Shown in pieces: positions 47,601 to 59,122 of a stretch of 64,000 nt of DNA. The stretch's first letter is position 1. Every line of letters starts with the position of its first letter. This DNA comes from Halicephalobus mephisto (taxonomy: Eukaryota > Nematoda > Chromadorea > Rhabditida > Panagrolaimidae): the NCBI GenBank assembly GCA_009193035.1, contig SWDT01000030.1, forward strand, positions 248,001 through 312,000, read 5' to 3'. Made by a program: the position numbers and the translations under genes. The notes under the pieces are model-generated. The model had not been told where the DNA came from. It saw only the letters and a list, made by a program, of their open reading frames with translations, and ran no database searches.

Positions 47601-49622
47601 TGATCAAAATCGAATGGTCCTTTTTTGTGATTTTTCGGACGACATATAATTTCTTGTTCTGGTGTTTTTTGAAAATTTGAATTTTGTTGAACATTAATAT
47701 TCTCCGAAACAGATGCCGTACATTCATCACTCATTGATCCCAAATCCTCGTCTTCATCTTTCGTCGATAATGCCTTAGGGGGATTATTCGATGTTATTGA
47801 TTTTTTTGCTTTCGTAAATGCTCCTTTAAAAAATCCACCTGCAATTGTAGTGTAATTTTTAACTATATTTTTCGCATGTTCTAGGCCTGATTGGAGGTTA
47901 ACTTGCGATTCAGATTCAGATTCCGGACAATTCGTTCCTTGTTGATCTTTTGACATTCTTCTCGCTACATCCCTCGTTATTGGATCAATCGAATCCGAAA
48001 CTGCCAAATTTTTAATTTCTACAGTTTTTTCAAATGTTTTTTCTAATTTCGAATCCAATTCTTCTTCGTTTTGTTGAATAGGAAACAAATTTTCATATCG
48101 ACGATTAGAATTATTTTGAATTTTCTTCTGTCCGGCAGATTCCACTTTCTGATTTTCCAAATTTCCAGGTTTCGTCGGTGTCGATGTTGTTGAACTTTCT
48201 TCTCCAACTGTTATCAATTCAGAATTCACTGTTTTTGACGGATAAATTGGTTTTTCTTTTTCAAAATCCAAATTTCCATCATCCACATCACAATTAGACA
48301 AAATAGAATCCGTTATTTGTTCAATCACATTTTGTGCTTCTTGATCTTCTTCACATAACGCTCCACCAATAATAAGCATTTCATTCGGTGAACAACCTCT
48401 ATTCAAAGAACTAGATTTCGCCGTTGCTTGTGGTGGTGGAAACGGTCCACTTTTCATCGATTTCGCTAATGTCAATCCACGATCAAGCGAATTAGTTTTC
48501 GCATGTCCTCTTTTCTTTCCATAAGAATCCAAAACATTCGACGGTGTACTACTTCCTGACGATTTTGCCGATTCTTCCAACGAACTAGCATTATTAAAAA
48601 ATATATTTTGAGTCCTAAAAATAAAAAATTATTTCAAAAAACCCAAAAATCCTACTTTAATTCTTCTTGTACAACAGATCCAGAATTATTAACACTCGAA
48701 TTTCCAACACTACTAGTCGTCATATTACTCGAACTACATCCAGAAGTCGTAGTCGGTGGAGAAGTCACAGATTTCCTCGGGGGAAGTGGCGGTGGAACAA
48801 GCGGAGAACCCCCTAAACCAGCTGGTCTTTCAGGAAGTGGCGGAGGGGGTAAAAGCGGTGGCGGAGAACTCGGAGAAAAAACAATATTTTGATTAATTCC
48901 TTGATCTTGTGGTCCAATATTCATCGTTGTTCTCGTCGTACCATTAAATTTCAAATTATTGTTAATTTTAGCCGAATTATCTGAAGATAAACCAAATCCA
49001 GCATTTCCTGTTCTATCAAATAACGAATTCGTTACAGGCATAGCTTTAGTACTTAATGAATCTGCTGGACATACAGCAATCACAGAAGAATCATTGCTTC
49101 TTTCCATTAAAAACGTTCGTCCCCACGATGCCAATGAAGTTCTATCACTTTGTGACGCATCTTCATCCATACCCGTTAACATTCCACCACCTCCAAATTC
49201 AGATTGCATTCTATTCCTTAACGTAGCCAGTCGATTCCTTCGATTCGATTGAGGATTAACTTCCATCTTCGAAAAAGGAGTAGCCAAATCTAAAAACAAA
49301 AATCATCATAAACCTTCCCATTGCTACAAAAACAAAAAACTATTATTATAAACATTTAAAATCCCTATTGTTAAAAGTTTAAAGAATTCAATTATGGCAA
49401 AAATTCAAATATAAAAATTTAAAAAACTATTTTCAAATTTAAAAAAATTAAAAAAACTATTTCCAAATTTAAAAAAATTAATTAAAACCAACTTTGATTT
49501 GCTGAAGTCGATGGCATTCTAGGAGTTACCGTACCAAAATCATTCGGCCGAATAGGGGTCGAGGGCAACGGGCCCAGAGTGTCAACAGCGTCTTCAAATT
49601 CCTCACTGCTATCACTTTTCAT
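44681..49622 (-). CDS. sym-4: WDR44-family WD40 protein (SYM-4)
   Basis: Seven exons: 49622-49493, 49289-48656, 48614-47327, 46384-46103, 46058-45870, 45826-45339 and 44921-44681. In phase they give 1083 residues. The N-terminus has SSEEFEDAVD, a FFAT-like VAP-binding motif in the same place as in WDR44. Next come a Pro-rich stretch (PPPLLPPPPLPERPAG) and acidic/Ser-rich linker. The WD40 propeller starts at GPFDFDQLRVVQEL. Blades include HTGAVWVVKFSVCGKLLATA, GHTADILDLSW and GSMDGKIRLWHIPDKKVALW. WDR44 is a Rab11 effector acting in tubular recycling and ER contacts. In C. elegans, sym-4 and the ATP6AP2 homologue are, as I recall, neighbouring genes (R03E1.1 and R03E1.2), matching this layout. 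Intron 3 is rich in CATATATGAAA repeats. Confidence 0.95.
46400..47326. repeat. Repeat-rich intron 3 of sym-4
   Basis: From about 46780 to 47290, four degenerate units of about 120 bp contain TTCTTAGCAATTTTAAAACTC, TAAATTCCCTCAATTCTATA, TTTGGGTATATAAAA and ATTTTCATATATGAAA. Three exact copies of TTCATATATGAA fall here (46831, 46964 and 47024, each within a few bases). Confidence 0.7.
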
Positions 49623-50301
49623 TTTCCAATTATCATTCAAAAACCCGTCAACTCTTCATCCAGCAAAGGCAAAAAGTTGCTAAAATTCATCAAATAATAT
49701 TATTAAAAATTCAAATTTATCTCGACACGAATTTTAAAAACAAAAATTTCCATAAATTCCAAATTTTAGGAAAAATTAAAATTTTTTTAAAATTAAAAAT
49801 TGGATTCTGGAAAAAAACTGGGATTTTATTGAATTTTTAATAATTCCAGAAGCTAATATTATATTTCAAAAAAGCTATAAAATAACACAAACCCCAGAAC
49901 CTTAGATAAAAAATTCAAATTTTCCAAAAAACATTTCAATTAATTCCAAAACTCCAAAATTTACATAAATTTCTTAAAAATTTCGAAATACTTTTTAAAA
50001 TTCTAAAATTCCCCTGAAAATTCATATGTTAAACATTCAAAAATTTCGAAATACTTTTTGAAATTCTAAAATTCTCCTGAAAATTCATATTTTAAACATT
50101 CAAAATTTTTTTAAATTTCAAAAAAAAATTAAAATCAATAAGATAACCATTCGGTCACGTTAAAAAACGTGTAATTCAAAAGTATTTAAAATATAAAATT
50201 GAGCAAATTACATCAACTAAATCAATAACCAAGTCGAGAGATTTAACAAATATCGCTCGTTTCTAAAGCTACAGTATCACTAATTCTCTTACTGCCTATT
50301 A
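49623..50301. other. Intergenic region upstream of sym-4
   Basis: AT-rich 680 bp between the idhb-1 stop and the sym-4 ATG on the same strand. A duplicated block with ATTTCGAAATACTTTTT, AAATTCTAAAATTC and CCTGAAAATTCATA occurs near 49980 and 50045. It should hold the sym-4 promoter and the idhb-1 3' UTR. No gene seen. Confidence 0.5.
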
Positions 50302-51803
50302 CTAATCGAGTTTGAAGTTGTTGATCACAGCAAACGAGAATTCACGGGTTGTATTGTATCCTCCAAGATCACGAGTCTTGACTTTACCATCACGAAGAGT
50401 TTTCCGAACAGCATTACGGAGACCTATACCGTACTTGTCCAAATGAAGATGCTGCAGCATATTGGCACAGCAGAGAATCATCGCTGTTGGGTTGGCAATG
50501 TTACGACCGAAACCTTCAGAAAATGCGTCTGAAAATCTGATTTTAGATAAATTAATTTCAAACAATTTCATTTTTAATCAACTAATAAAAAACTGGGTTT
50601 TAGAAATAATTAACTTTTTAAACAAAGCTTAATTTTCTAATGAATTAAGGAATTTAATTTTTTCAGTGAATTGGAGTTAAAAAAACTGAATTTTTCAATT
50701 AATTGAATTTAAAAAACAAATTTTGAATTAATTAATTTAAAAATTCACTCACGTCTTGATCCTGGTTCGAATACGGTAAAATCAGAACCGACGGATTGGC
50801 CGGGAACGATGCCTGCTCCTCCAACGAGACCTGCAGCAAGGTTGTCAACGATGTTACCGTACAAATTCGGCATGACCATCACGTCGAACCTTTCAGGACG
50901 GCTTACGAGCTGCATAGCGGTGTTATCCACGATCATGTTTTCGAATTCGATCTTGGGGTAAAGACGACTCATTTCCTCACAGGTTTTCAAGAACAATCCA
51001 TCGCCTAATTTCATAATATTGGCCTTATGGACGGCGGTCACCTTGCGACGGTTGTGCTTTGTGGCGTAATCGAAGGCGAATTTGGCGATTCTTTCGCACT
51101 TCGCCCTGGTCATGATCTTCAAGCATTCGATGACTCCAGGGACGAGCTCGTGTTCCAAAGAAGAGTATTCTCCTTCTGTTTGTTCTCGAATAATGACGAA
51201 ATCGAGCTTTTTTCCGTGACGAGTTTTGATTCCTTCGTGAGTCTGGAAAAAACAATGAACGAAATTTGTTTTGGAACCCCAACCTGGATATGGACGACAT
51301 TTGCGAACAAATCTAGTTTCGTCCGGAGCTGCATGTTGATTCCAGGCTCGTCAGCACCGGCATCGACGAATCCTTCCTGGATGACGCCCTTCAAAGCGAC
51401 GTGGTTGTTCGCATTCAAGGACCGAACGACATCGTCAATCGTCGCGGACCTGTTGAAATGAACCTGGGATAGGAAAACCTCCTCAAAATCCAGCGGAATA
51501 CCGGTGGCTTTGATCTAAATGAAGAAAATCCAAAAATAAAACTTTAAAATCCAAACAACTCACGATTTCTTGGACGCTGTAGATGAGCTCGGGTCCCACG
51601 CCGTCTCCCGGGATGACAGTCACTTTCAACTTCTCTGCAAGCTCGGGAACCGCTGACTACAATAGATAAACAAGTAAATACGTTGAAATTTCCAAGTTTT
51701 TATATAAAAAATTAAAAATCGAAAAACCTACGTTGGCGGCAGTCACGACGGTCCGCACTTGCCCGACTCGTGCCAAACCGGATAGTAACCCACGTGAGAG
51801 CAT
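50302..51803 (-). CDS. idhb-1: NAD-dependent isocitrate dehydrogenase beta subunit
   Basis: Exons 51803-51732, 51656-51564, 51514-51284, 51242-50753 and 50528-50302 give 370 residues. The N-terminus is a basic mitochondrial presequence ([17 protein letters not shown]). IDH family blocks follow: [66 protein letters not shown] and [10 protein letters not shown]. The EYSSLEHE segment and the tail [11 protein letters not shown] favour the beta (IDH3B) type over alpha. The beta subunit is structural/regulatory in the mitochondrial NAD-IDH heteromer of the TCA cycle. For exon 5, the second of two overlapping AG sites (50530-50529) restores the frame. It is divergent from ADAT2 with a 272-bp shared gap. 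Confidence 0.95.
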
Positions 51804-52075
51804 TTTTCGTCTGAAATTCCACAAAAATTATATATCAATTAACAACCTACGAAAAAATTAAAAACAAAAAGAATAAAAACAAAAATTTCCTTGTTCAACT
51901 CGGGGAAATCTACAACCAGTTAATCGACCAGTGCGAGTCGTCCGGAATGGGACGCCAATATTCCGTTACTTTTTCGTGTTCGGAACAGAATGCCAATTTC
52001 CGACTGGTGATTCTTATTCAGAATTTTCTTAATCTCCTGAATTTTTGGATTTAGCTTTTTCAATTTGTTTTTTCA
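51804..52075. promoter_or_regulatory. Shared divergent promoter of idhb-1 and ADAT2
   Basis: The two start codons are 272 bp apart and point away from each other. The centre (about 51905-51990) is GC-richer than the flanks and contains TGCGAGTCGTCCGGAATGGG. No TATA is obvious. Use as a bidirectional promoter is inferred from layout. Confidence 0.5.
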
Positions 52076-52919
52076 ATGTCATCGGGAGAACCGGCATCTA
52101 GCAACAATACGGAATCAAGTTCAGCTGATTACTTCGAGAGTGATCGAAATATTCGGATTTTGTCGAGAAGAAACGAAAGAACGGGAGAGCCGGATCCGGA
52201 CTTTGACGAAGCCTTCCGGAATTTGGATAAATATATGAAGATGGCCTTCGACATGGCCTACGAGGCTCTAGATGTCCAGGAAGTGCCTGTAGGATGTGTT
52301 TTCGTCTACAAAAACGAGGTCATTGCCAGAGGCAGGAACCGGGTTAACGAGTGAGTACTTCATTTTCTCTACATTTCCATATATAATATATCTTCTAAAT
52401 ACTGTTTTACACATTTGTTACATACTTTTCTATATATTTTTTTTATCTTTTTTAAATATTTTTATATTTTTTTATGTTTTTTCCTTATATATCTCTTTTA
52501 GGACTTGTAACGGCACTCTTCACGCCGAAATCGTTGCTCTCAGGAACACAGAAATCTACTGTCAAGAACGGAATCTGGATCCCAGAGAAGTTATGAAGGA
52601 AATCTCACTTTACGTGAATCTGGAACCTTGCCAGATGTGTGCCGCCGCTATGCAGCTTCTGAACGTACCCAGAATCTTCTTTGGAGCCTGTAACGACAGG
52701 TTTGGTGGTGTTGTTACTGTTGGCAATTTATATGATTACATGGAAAACCCGGCGACTATGGATTTGGTCAGTGGCCTCGGGTGGAAACGGACAGTTTTCC
52801 TCCTCCAGGCCTTTTACAGCCAGACAAACCCCAAAGCCCCGGAACACAAGAGGCTCGTGAAGTCGGAAGAAAAGAGAAAAGAAATAATGAAAACTTTAAA
52901 TGAGGAATTCAGGAGATGA
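52076..52919 (+). CDS. tRNA adenosine deaminase subunit ADAT2 (Tad2)
   Basis: Exons 52076-52350 and 52502-52919 give 230 residues. The deaminase fold has VPVGCVFVYKNEVIARGRNRVNE, then the zinc/catalytic HAE (HAEIVAL) and PCQMC. The downstream RIFFGACNDRFGGVVTV block distinguishes ADAT2 from cytidine deaminases. The first 50 residues are a Ser-rich extension. ADAT2 with ADAT3 converts A34 to inosine in the anticodon of several tRNAs and is essential. The exon junction splits a Glu codon. Confidence 0.93.
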
Positions 52920-53591
52920 ACCGGGTTTTTGTTGATTTATGGATAAAATTATAGTTACTGTATTTGTGGAAATTTATCCCGTCGTGGTACGTTCCGTTTG
53001 TACTTTTGTATCTGGCGTATTTATTGTGTCCGATCATGACTAGAGTAGAGTAGGTCAGATCCAAAGCCGAGAGCCCTACAAACTACGCCGTCTCGCTCTT
53101 ATCATTCGCAACAGGCTGGTTTTCGTCCGTTTTCTTTCACCGTTCCTGTCTTTTCTCTAGGTTTAACAATCTAATTTCAATTAAGAACTTTCAATTTTAA
53201 TTTCGGGATAAATTTAAAAATTTTTTTATTCATATATGAAATCGATTTCTTTTAATAAAAACATGTTAATTTTCTGTAATTTTTTTATGTTTAACTATCT
53301 AATTTCAATTAAGAACTTTCAATTTTAATTTTGGGATAAATTTAAGAAATTTTTTTATTCATATATGAAATCGATTTCTTTTATGTTTAAAAATTATTTC
53401 CATGATTTCTAAATTTTAACATCAATTAACGAAGAAATTTCAATTTTTATTCAATAATAAACTTTAAAAAATCTCATTTCTTATTTTTTTAGAAATTAAA
53501 TTTTTTTTGGTTTTTTAAAATTTAAAAATTTTTGAGATTTATGATTTTTTGAATGATATGTGGAATTTCAGGAGTCTTCAAAGAGCCGAAA
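52920..53591. promoter_or_regulatory. Gap upstream of the AIG1-like pair
   Basis: The first 250 bp (to about 53165) are GC-richer and may include the promoter and a leader exon (possible acceptor TTTTCTCTAG at 53151-53160). The next 380 bp hold a diverged direct repeat (GTTTAACAATCTAATTTCAA at 53160 and GTTTAACTATCTAATTTCAA at 53289), each with a TTCATATATGAAATCGATTT. ATTTCAG at 53564-53570 is the acceptor before the first coding exon. Confidence 0.5.
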
Positions 53592-56500
53592 ATGCGTCTC
53601 TATCCCTTCGTCGTGAATGTCGTCTTTGCTTTCGTCTACGGATACGTTTTTTACTTCGATTACGATAGACCCGAGCTTGACATGATCCTTCCGATTCCCG
53701 GGAATCAATGGACCAAATTTATGTTTTTGACATTTTGTAACTTGGTAAGTAAATAATTTTTTTTTTCTAAAAAAAGTTATTTTTAGTTGCTACAATTTCT
53801 ATATCATTCTGTCGGTGCTGTTTTGGCCTTGACAGCGAGCCCTGGAGGTCGTGATTGTCCTGTCCGGAAGGGCTTCCACTTCTACGCCGTCTCTGTTGCC
53901 TTCCCTCTGGCAGTGGTGAGTAGTTTTGAAATTAGATAAAAAATCCAGATAAAGATGGATTTAAAACAGTGTTAAAATGACTATTATATTTAAAAAAATT
54001 TTTTTTAAGAATTTTTTCTTTAAAAAAATACTTTTTTATGAAATTTTTCTTTTAAAAACTACTTTTTTATGAATTTTTTTCTTTAAAAAAAATTAATTTT
54101 GATGTATTTTGAAAATTCGTACATTAGCTGCATTAGAATTCTCAGAAACGAACCAAACAGGTGTCCATTGCTGTCGTTGTGGACTGTTTCGTCAACCAGA
54201 GGCGTGGCAAAATCGTTGTTTATCTCTTATAAAGTAATTTTCTTTCGTGTTATTACTTATAAAACGACTTTTCTAAAAGTAATTTAGGAGTGGGGCAATT
54301 TTCTTTCAAATTATGTTAGTAATTGAATAATTTTTGGATTTTTTTAGATGTACAGTAATTTTAGTTTTAAATTATTTATAGAAAAATCTTGAGTTTTTTA
54401 AATTTGGAAAAATTTTCTTTCAAATTATGTTAGTAATTGGGTAATTTTTGGATTTTTTTAGATATACGGTAGTTTTGTTTTTGTATTACTTATAGACTAA
54501 TTTCTAAATTTTAAATATACTGTAATTTTTTCTAATTTTTCAAGATATCAGATAGTTTTTTCTTATTTTTAAAGATATTAGATAATTTTCGAAATTACTA
54601 GAAATCTTCTTTCTAAACTTTTTGACTTGTGAAATAATTGTTTCTTCGGTTATTTGAGTTACTGCTTAGTTTTTGTAATTTTAAAGATTATTTTGTAGTT
54701 TTTTAATTTTTCAAGATATTAAATAATTTTTTCTTATTTTTAAAGATATTAGATAATTTTCAAAATTACTAGAAATCTTCTAAACTTTTTGACTTGTGGA
54801 ATAATTGTTTCTTCGGTTATTTGAGTTACTGCTTAGTTTTTATAATTTTAGAGATTATTTTGTAATTTTTTCTAATTTTTTAAGATATTAAATGGTTTTC
54901 AAAATTGCTAGAAATCTTCTTTTTAAACTTTTTGACTTGTGGAATAATTGTTTCTTCGGTTACTTGAGTTACTGCGTAAAATTCGATTGCCTCACGCGTA
55001 TCAACTGCGCATAGAACTAGAGAGAGAAATGCTGCGGTTATGGCTCAGTATTTTGCGGTCATAGGACCTCGCCGAACGGGTGTGTGCCAATGCCGTTGTC
55101 TAATCCTCTGTCTTTCTGGCATAATTTTTTTTGTTTTTATTAAAAAAGTTAAAAAAAGATAATTTTTTTTCATATATATTTTTGCGCAAAAAAAAGCGTA
55201 AAAAATTCTAGTTTTTGTTTGTTTTGAAGAACACGACCTTTGTGTTTTCGATTTTTTTTGAAAAAGAAAAAATTTCATTTTTCATATATTTAAATTTTTA
55301 AATTTTAATTTTTTTTCCATAAATAATCATTTCAGACAGTTGTTGGATTGTTTTGGGGTATGTATTTTGTCTCGCCGGAGCTGTTGCTGACTCCAGAAGG
55401 AAAAGTCATATTGTCGGTTACATGGTACAATCATGCCATCGTGAGTTTTTGTTTTTTATTGATTTTTTAAATTTTATCGATTTAGTTGAATTTCGCGGGA
55501 GTTTTTTGAAATCATATATATGAAAAAAATTGAAATTTTTTATAAATTTTCTAAAAAAAATAATAATTTTTTATAAATTTTCGAGAAAAAAATAATAATT
55601 TTTTGTAAATTTTCGAAAAAAATGGAAATTTTTGAGTTTTTAGATGTTTTTTAGAAATATTTTAATTTTTGTTTATTGAAGTAAAATGTTTTTGAAGATT
55701 TCTAAGAATCTTATTAGAGATTTTTTGGATTTTTTTATATTCTAGGTTCTAATAAAAAGAGTTTGAAGAAAGCTGCCGAGAATCTTAGAAACTTCAAAAA
55801 CCGTCAAAGTTTATGTTTCTAAAATTTTTGGAATTTTTAAAAATTTTCTGAAATTCTCCAACATGGAAAAAGTCAAAATTTTTGAAAATCTAATTTAAGT
55901 TTTTAAAAATGAACATCTAAAAATTTGGATTCTGGAAGTTTTTAAAGATTTTAGAAATTTGATTGAAGTAATTTTATAAAAATATTTATTTTAAATTTTT
56001 TAATTTTCTTATAGTAATAATAGTAATAGTAATAGTAATAGTAATAGTAATAGTAATAGTAATAGTAATAGTAATAGTAATAGTAATAGTAATAGTAATA
56101 GTAATAGTAATAGTAATAGTAATAGTAATAGTAATAATAGTAATAATAGTAATAATAGTAATAATAGTAATAGTAATAGTAATAGTAATAATAGTAATAA
56201 TAGTAATAGTAATAATAATAATAGTAATAATGTTGTTTCAGCACACTGTTCCCTTGTTTGCGATGGTTCTTGACTTTCTGGCTTGGCATCACCCTCAACC
56301 AGTGGCTTCGAGCTCTTTGAAGGCGATTATTGGATTTGTTGTTTTTTATCTTATTGAGTAAGATTTAAATTTAATATTTTTATTATTGATTATTTTTAGC
56401 GTTCATTGCTTCTACTATTATACGGACGTCTGGGCTTATCCGATTCTGAAGGAACTCAACACTCCGGCGAGATTTTTGTTTTTTGGCGGATGTACCGTTA

Positions 56501-56592
56501 TTTTCGCTGTGAACTACTTTTTGGGATTTGGACTTAATTCTTGGATTTTCGGATCTCGTGTGGCCCCTAAATCGCGTTCTAAGAAAAATTAA
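53592..56592 (+). CDS. AIG1/ADTRP-family membrane lipid hydrolase, copy 1
   Basis: Exons 53592-53744, 53787-53915, 55336-55440, 56242-56357 and 56400-56592 give 231 residues. About six hydrophobic segments are visible. The family's catalytic Thr lies in FMFLTFCNLLLQF and the catalytic His in WYNHAIHTVPL. HHPQP follows, as in AIG1 and ADTRP, which hydrolyse fatty-acid esters of hydroxy fatty acids. Those enzymes are about 230-240 residues, matching here. The tail is basic (PKSRSKKN). Intron 2 (1.4 kb) contains a tandem repeat and a GC-rich island. Intron 3 contains a long TAATAG microsatellite. A paralogue starts 46 bp after the stop. Confidence 0.88.
54590..54985. repeat. Tandem repeat of about 140-180 bp, three copies, in AIG1-like intron
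   Basis: Blocks near 54600, 54770 and 54910 share AGAAATCTTC, TAAACTTTTTGACTTGTG, AATAATTGTTTCTTCGGTTA and TTGAGTTACTGC, separated by AT-rich spacers with AAGATATTA. Confidence 0.8.
54985..55130 (+). ncRNA. Candidate intronic ncRNA: GC-rich island ending in a T-run
   Basis: Within an otherwise very AT-rich intron, about 140 bp (CCTCACGCGTATCAACTGCG onward, including GCTGCGGTTATGG and TTTTGCGGTCATAGG) are GC-rich and non-repetitive. They end in TTTTTTTT at 55121-55128. AACGG...CCGTT near 55074-55096 can pair. The sense fits an independently transcribed Pol III RNA, or an intronic snoRNA. I cannot name a family. It could also be an intronic enhancer. Confidence 0.25.
56011..56230. repeat. TAATAG hexanucleotide microsatellite in AIG1-like intron 3
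   Basis: About 220 bp of (TAGTAA)n with TAATAATAG variants near the 3' end, stopping about 10 bp before the splice acceptor TGTTTCAG. On minus it reads as an all-tyrosine frame, which is an artefact. Confidence 0.97.
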
Positions 56593-56638
56593 TTATGATT
56601 TTTTATAAAAATTTTAAATGTATGTTTTTAGACGGAAA

Positions 56639-57940
56639 ATGGGATTATTTCGAGTTTTGATTTATGGAATTATTTTTGGGGTCTGGGGTGGATCCCTTTT
56701 TTACGACTTCCAGTACATGCCGAGACCCGGATTTGAATGGTGGTTTTCGAAGTTGGTCATGTTGACTATGATGAATTTTGTGCTTCAAACAGTATACTCA
56801 GCTATTTGCTTTATTTGTGCTGTTATGGATTGGAGAGAAGAATTAAGACATAAAGCAGATCACAAACATAAACATGTTCCTAGTTATTGGAGGATTACAC
56901 CATTACATAAGGTCTGTGACTTTATGTACTCCACCAGTGCTTTTCCTGTTGGAATGGTGGGTTTTTTATTATTAAAATTTTTTTTTTTAGAAAATTTCGA
57001 AAATTTTAAACGATTTTTTTTTAAATTTTAATAATTTTGAAGTTTTTTTAGAAAATTTTAAACAATTTTTTTTTAATTTTAATAATTTTGAATTTTTTTT
57101 AGAAAATTTCGAAAACTAAAAATTAAAAATTTTTTTAGAAATTTTTACAAATTAATAATTTTAATAATTTTGAAGATTTTCGAGAAAATTATAGTTTTGA
57201 GAATGTCTTGGAAGACTTTAAAATATTTTAAAAGCTTCTGAAAACTTGTAGAATCTCAAAATTTTTTTTAATTTCTAAAATCTAAAAATTCATCTCCAAA
57301 AGTTTCAAATTATATGAAAACGAAAATTCTAAATTTTTAAAGAATTAATTTTAAGAAAGTTTTTAATTTTTTAAAGTTATTAGAAATTTTTAATTTTTAA
57401 ATTATTAGAAATTTTTTATTTTTAGATTATTAGAAATTTAATTTTTAAAGTTATTAGAAATTTTTTATTTTTAGATTATTAGAAATTTAATTTTTAAAGT
57501 TATCAATGATTTTCAATTTTTAGGCTACTTCTCTACTGTTCTGGGGACTCTACTTGGTTAACCCAGAATTCGTGATCCCTAAATGGGCAGTGAAGCTTAT
57601 CCCCCCATGGCACAATCACGTCACCCACACGGCTCCAGTGGTTTTCCTCTTGATTGACACCATTCTGACTTGTCATCACGCTCCAAGTAGAGCGACTGGA
57701 TCGATCGTTGTTTGGTCTCTTTATTTCTTTTATCTCGGCGTTATCTTCACCGTAAAGTTCGTCCAGGGCCATTGGCTGTATCCTGTGTTCAACCATCTTT
57801 CGAATGAATTGATTTTTGTTTTTTTGGCCAGTGGAGGGATGGCCCTATGGTTCCTGTACTTGATCGGAGATGGTCTCAATATCATGTTGTGGGGTAAAGC
57901 ACCCCATTCTAAAACTAGAACAACTGTAAAAAATGACTAA
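56639..57940 (+). CDS. AIG1/ADTRP-family membrane lipid hydrolase, copy 2
   Basis: Exons 56639-56956 and 57524-57940 give 244 residues with about six membrane segments. The catalytic-type Thr is in VMLTMMNFVLQTVY and the His in PPWHNHVTHTAPV, followed by CHHAPSR. It is clearly related to copy 1 but diverged, so this is an old tandem duplication. GTTTTTAG at 56624-56631 precedes the ATG by 7 nt, only 32 nt after the stop of copy 1. Such a short gap fits an operon processed without a spacer, or a rare alternative splice joining the two. The intron consists of A/T-rich TTATTAGAAATTT repeats. Confidence 0.88.
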
Positions 57941-59122
57941 TTTCGTAATATGTAAATTTCACTGCCCTCTGTAGTTCCACAGTAATTTTAGTTTTTTTAT
58001 TTTTAGGCCTACAGACAGCACAACTAATTTCCTTTCCAGAAGTATTTTTTCTCGAAAAAATGTCAATAAAGAAAATCAGAAAAACATTGATTGATAATCA
58101 ACTCCGCCTTTAGGCCAAAGGCCGACACGTGATCCTAATTTTTTATGTTTTCTAAACTTTTTTATTTCCTAAACGTTACAATATTGGAATGTTTCATTTT
58201 CTTGTGGAAGAAAAATAAAAATAATTTTTAAAAATAAATAGAATTTAAAATAAAAAAGAAGAAAAATTAAAAAAAACTAAAAATTCCGCGTCTGCATGTG
58301 TCTGCGAGTTATCAAGGTTCCTAGCTGGAATTCCTGCTGAAACGATTCGCTCGCGTTTTTTAGCCGAAGCCAGACAAATGGCCCATTCTTCCTTTCCCTT
58401 TTCTTTGTTTGTCCGTGTTTCTTGTCTCGCGCTTTGACACGCTGCAACTGTCTGGACTGCGAGAAACTTTTTGGGAATTAGCCAAGAACGTGCCGATTTT
58501 AACTTCCATTATCCGTACTAACGTCGAGTAATTCATATATTTTCAATCTCCTTTCTGTTTCCTATATATTCATCTTTGTTTTGATATATGAACGTGTCTC
58601 ATTTTCCAGGTCTTGACGCTATGGAAGAGTTTTTTTGGGAATTCGCCAAGAACGTGCCGATTTTAACTTCCATTATCCGTACTAACCTTGAATAATTCAT
58701 GTATTTTCAATTCCCTTTCTACTTTCTATATATTCATCTTTGTTTTGATATATGAACGTGTTCCATTTTTTTCAGATTTTGGCACAAAGAAGCTTTTTCG
58801 GGAATCTGCTCGGGAAAGTTCCTTTTCACTCCCGTTCTCCCTACCAAATTCAAATGATCCATATCTTTGAAGTTCTGGTTATCTTCTTCATATATCTAAC
58901 CTCACCTTTATTTATAAATTTCCGTTTTTTCGAGTGAAAACTCGTTTTGCAGTTTCTGCACCATCGGATTACCTTGATCGAGATCTTTTCGTGCCCTCGA
59001 CTTGGTTTATCCTGCTAATAATTGAAGCATTTCAGATCCACCTTGTACCTATTTTGTACATTTCTATTTGTTGTTATTGTTGTGTACAGGTTTTTGTATA
59101 TATTTTGTTACTAGCTTGAACG
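57941..59122 (+). promoter_or_regulatory. Promoter and 5' leader of the PUF gene
   Basis: Holds the end of the AIG1-like transcript (AATAAA near 58064) and, from about 58285, GC-richer leader sequence. A 140-bp block is duplicated at 58468-58609 and 58631-58775 (AAGAACGTGCCGATTTTAAC, TTCCATTATCCGTACTAAC, TATATTCATCTTTGTTTTGA). Both copies end at a splice acceptor (CATTTTCCAG and TTTTTTCAG). A third acceptor CATTTCAG lies near 59036. The leader is therefore probably multi-exonic. Confidence 0.5.

Noticed and set aside
49489..49493. Alternative exon 1 donor of sym-4 (GTTTTA, 4 nt downstream)
   Set aside because: It would create a TGA at the exon junction. The GTTGGT donor at 49492 keeps the frame.
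55951..56298. Poly-tyrosine ORF
   Set aside because: Artefact of the TAATAG repeat on the minus strand.
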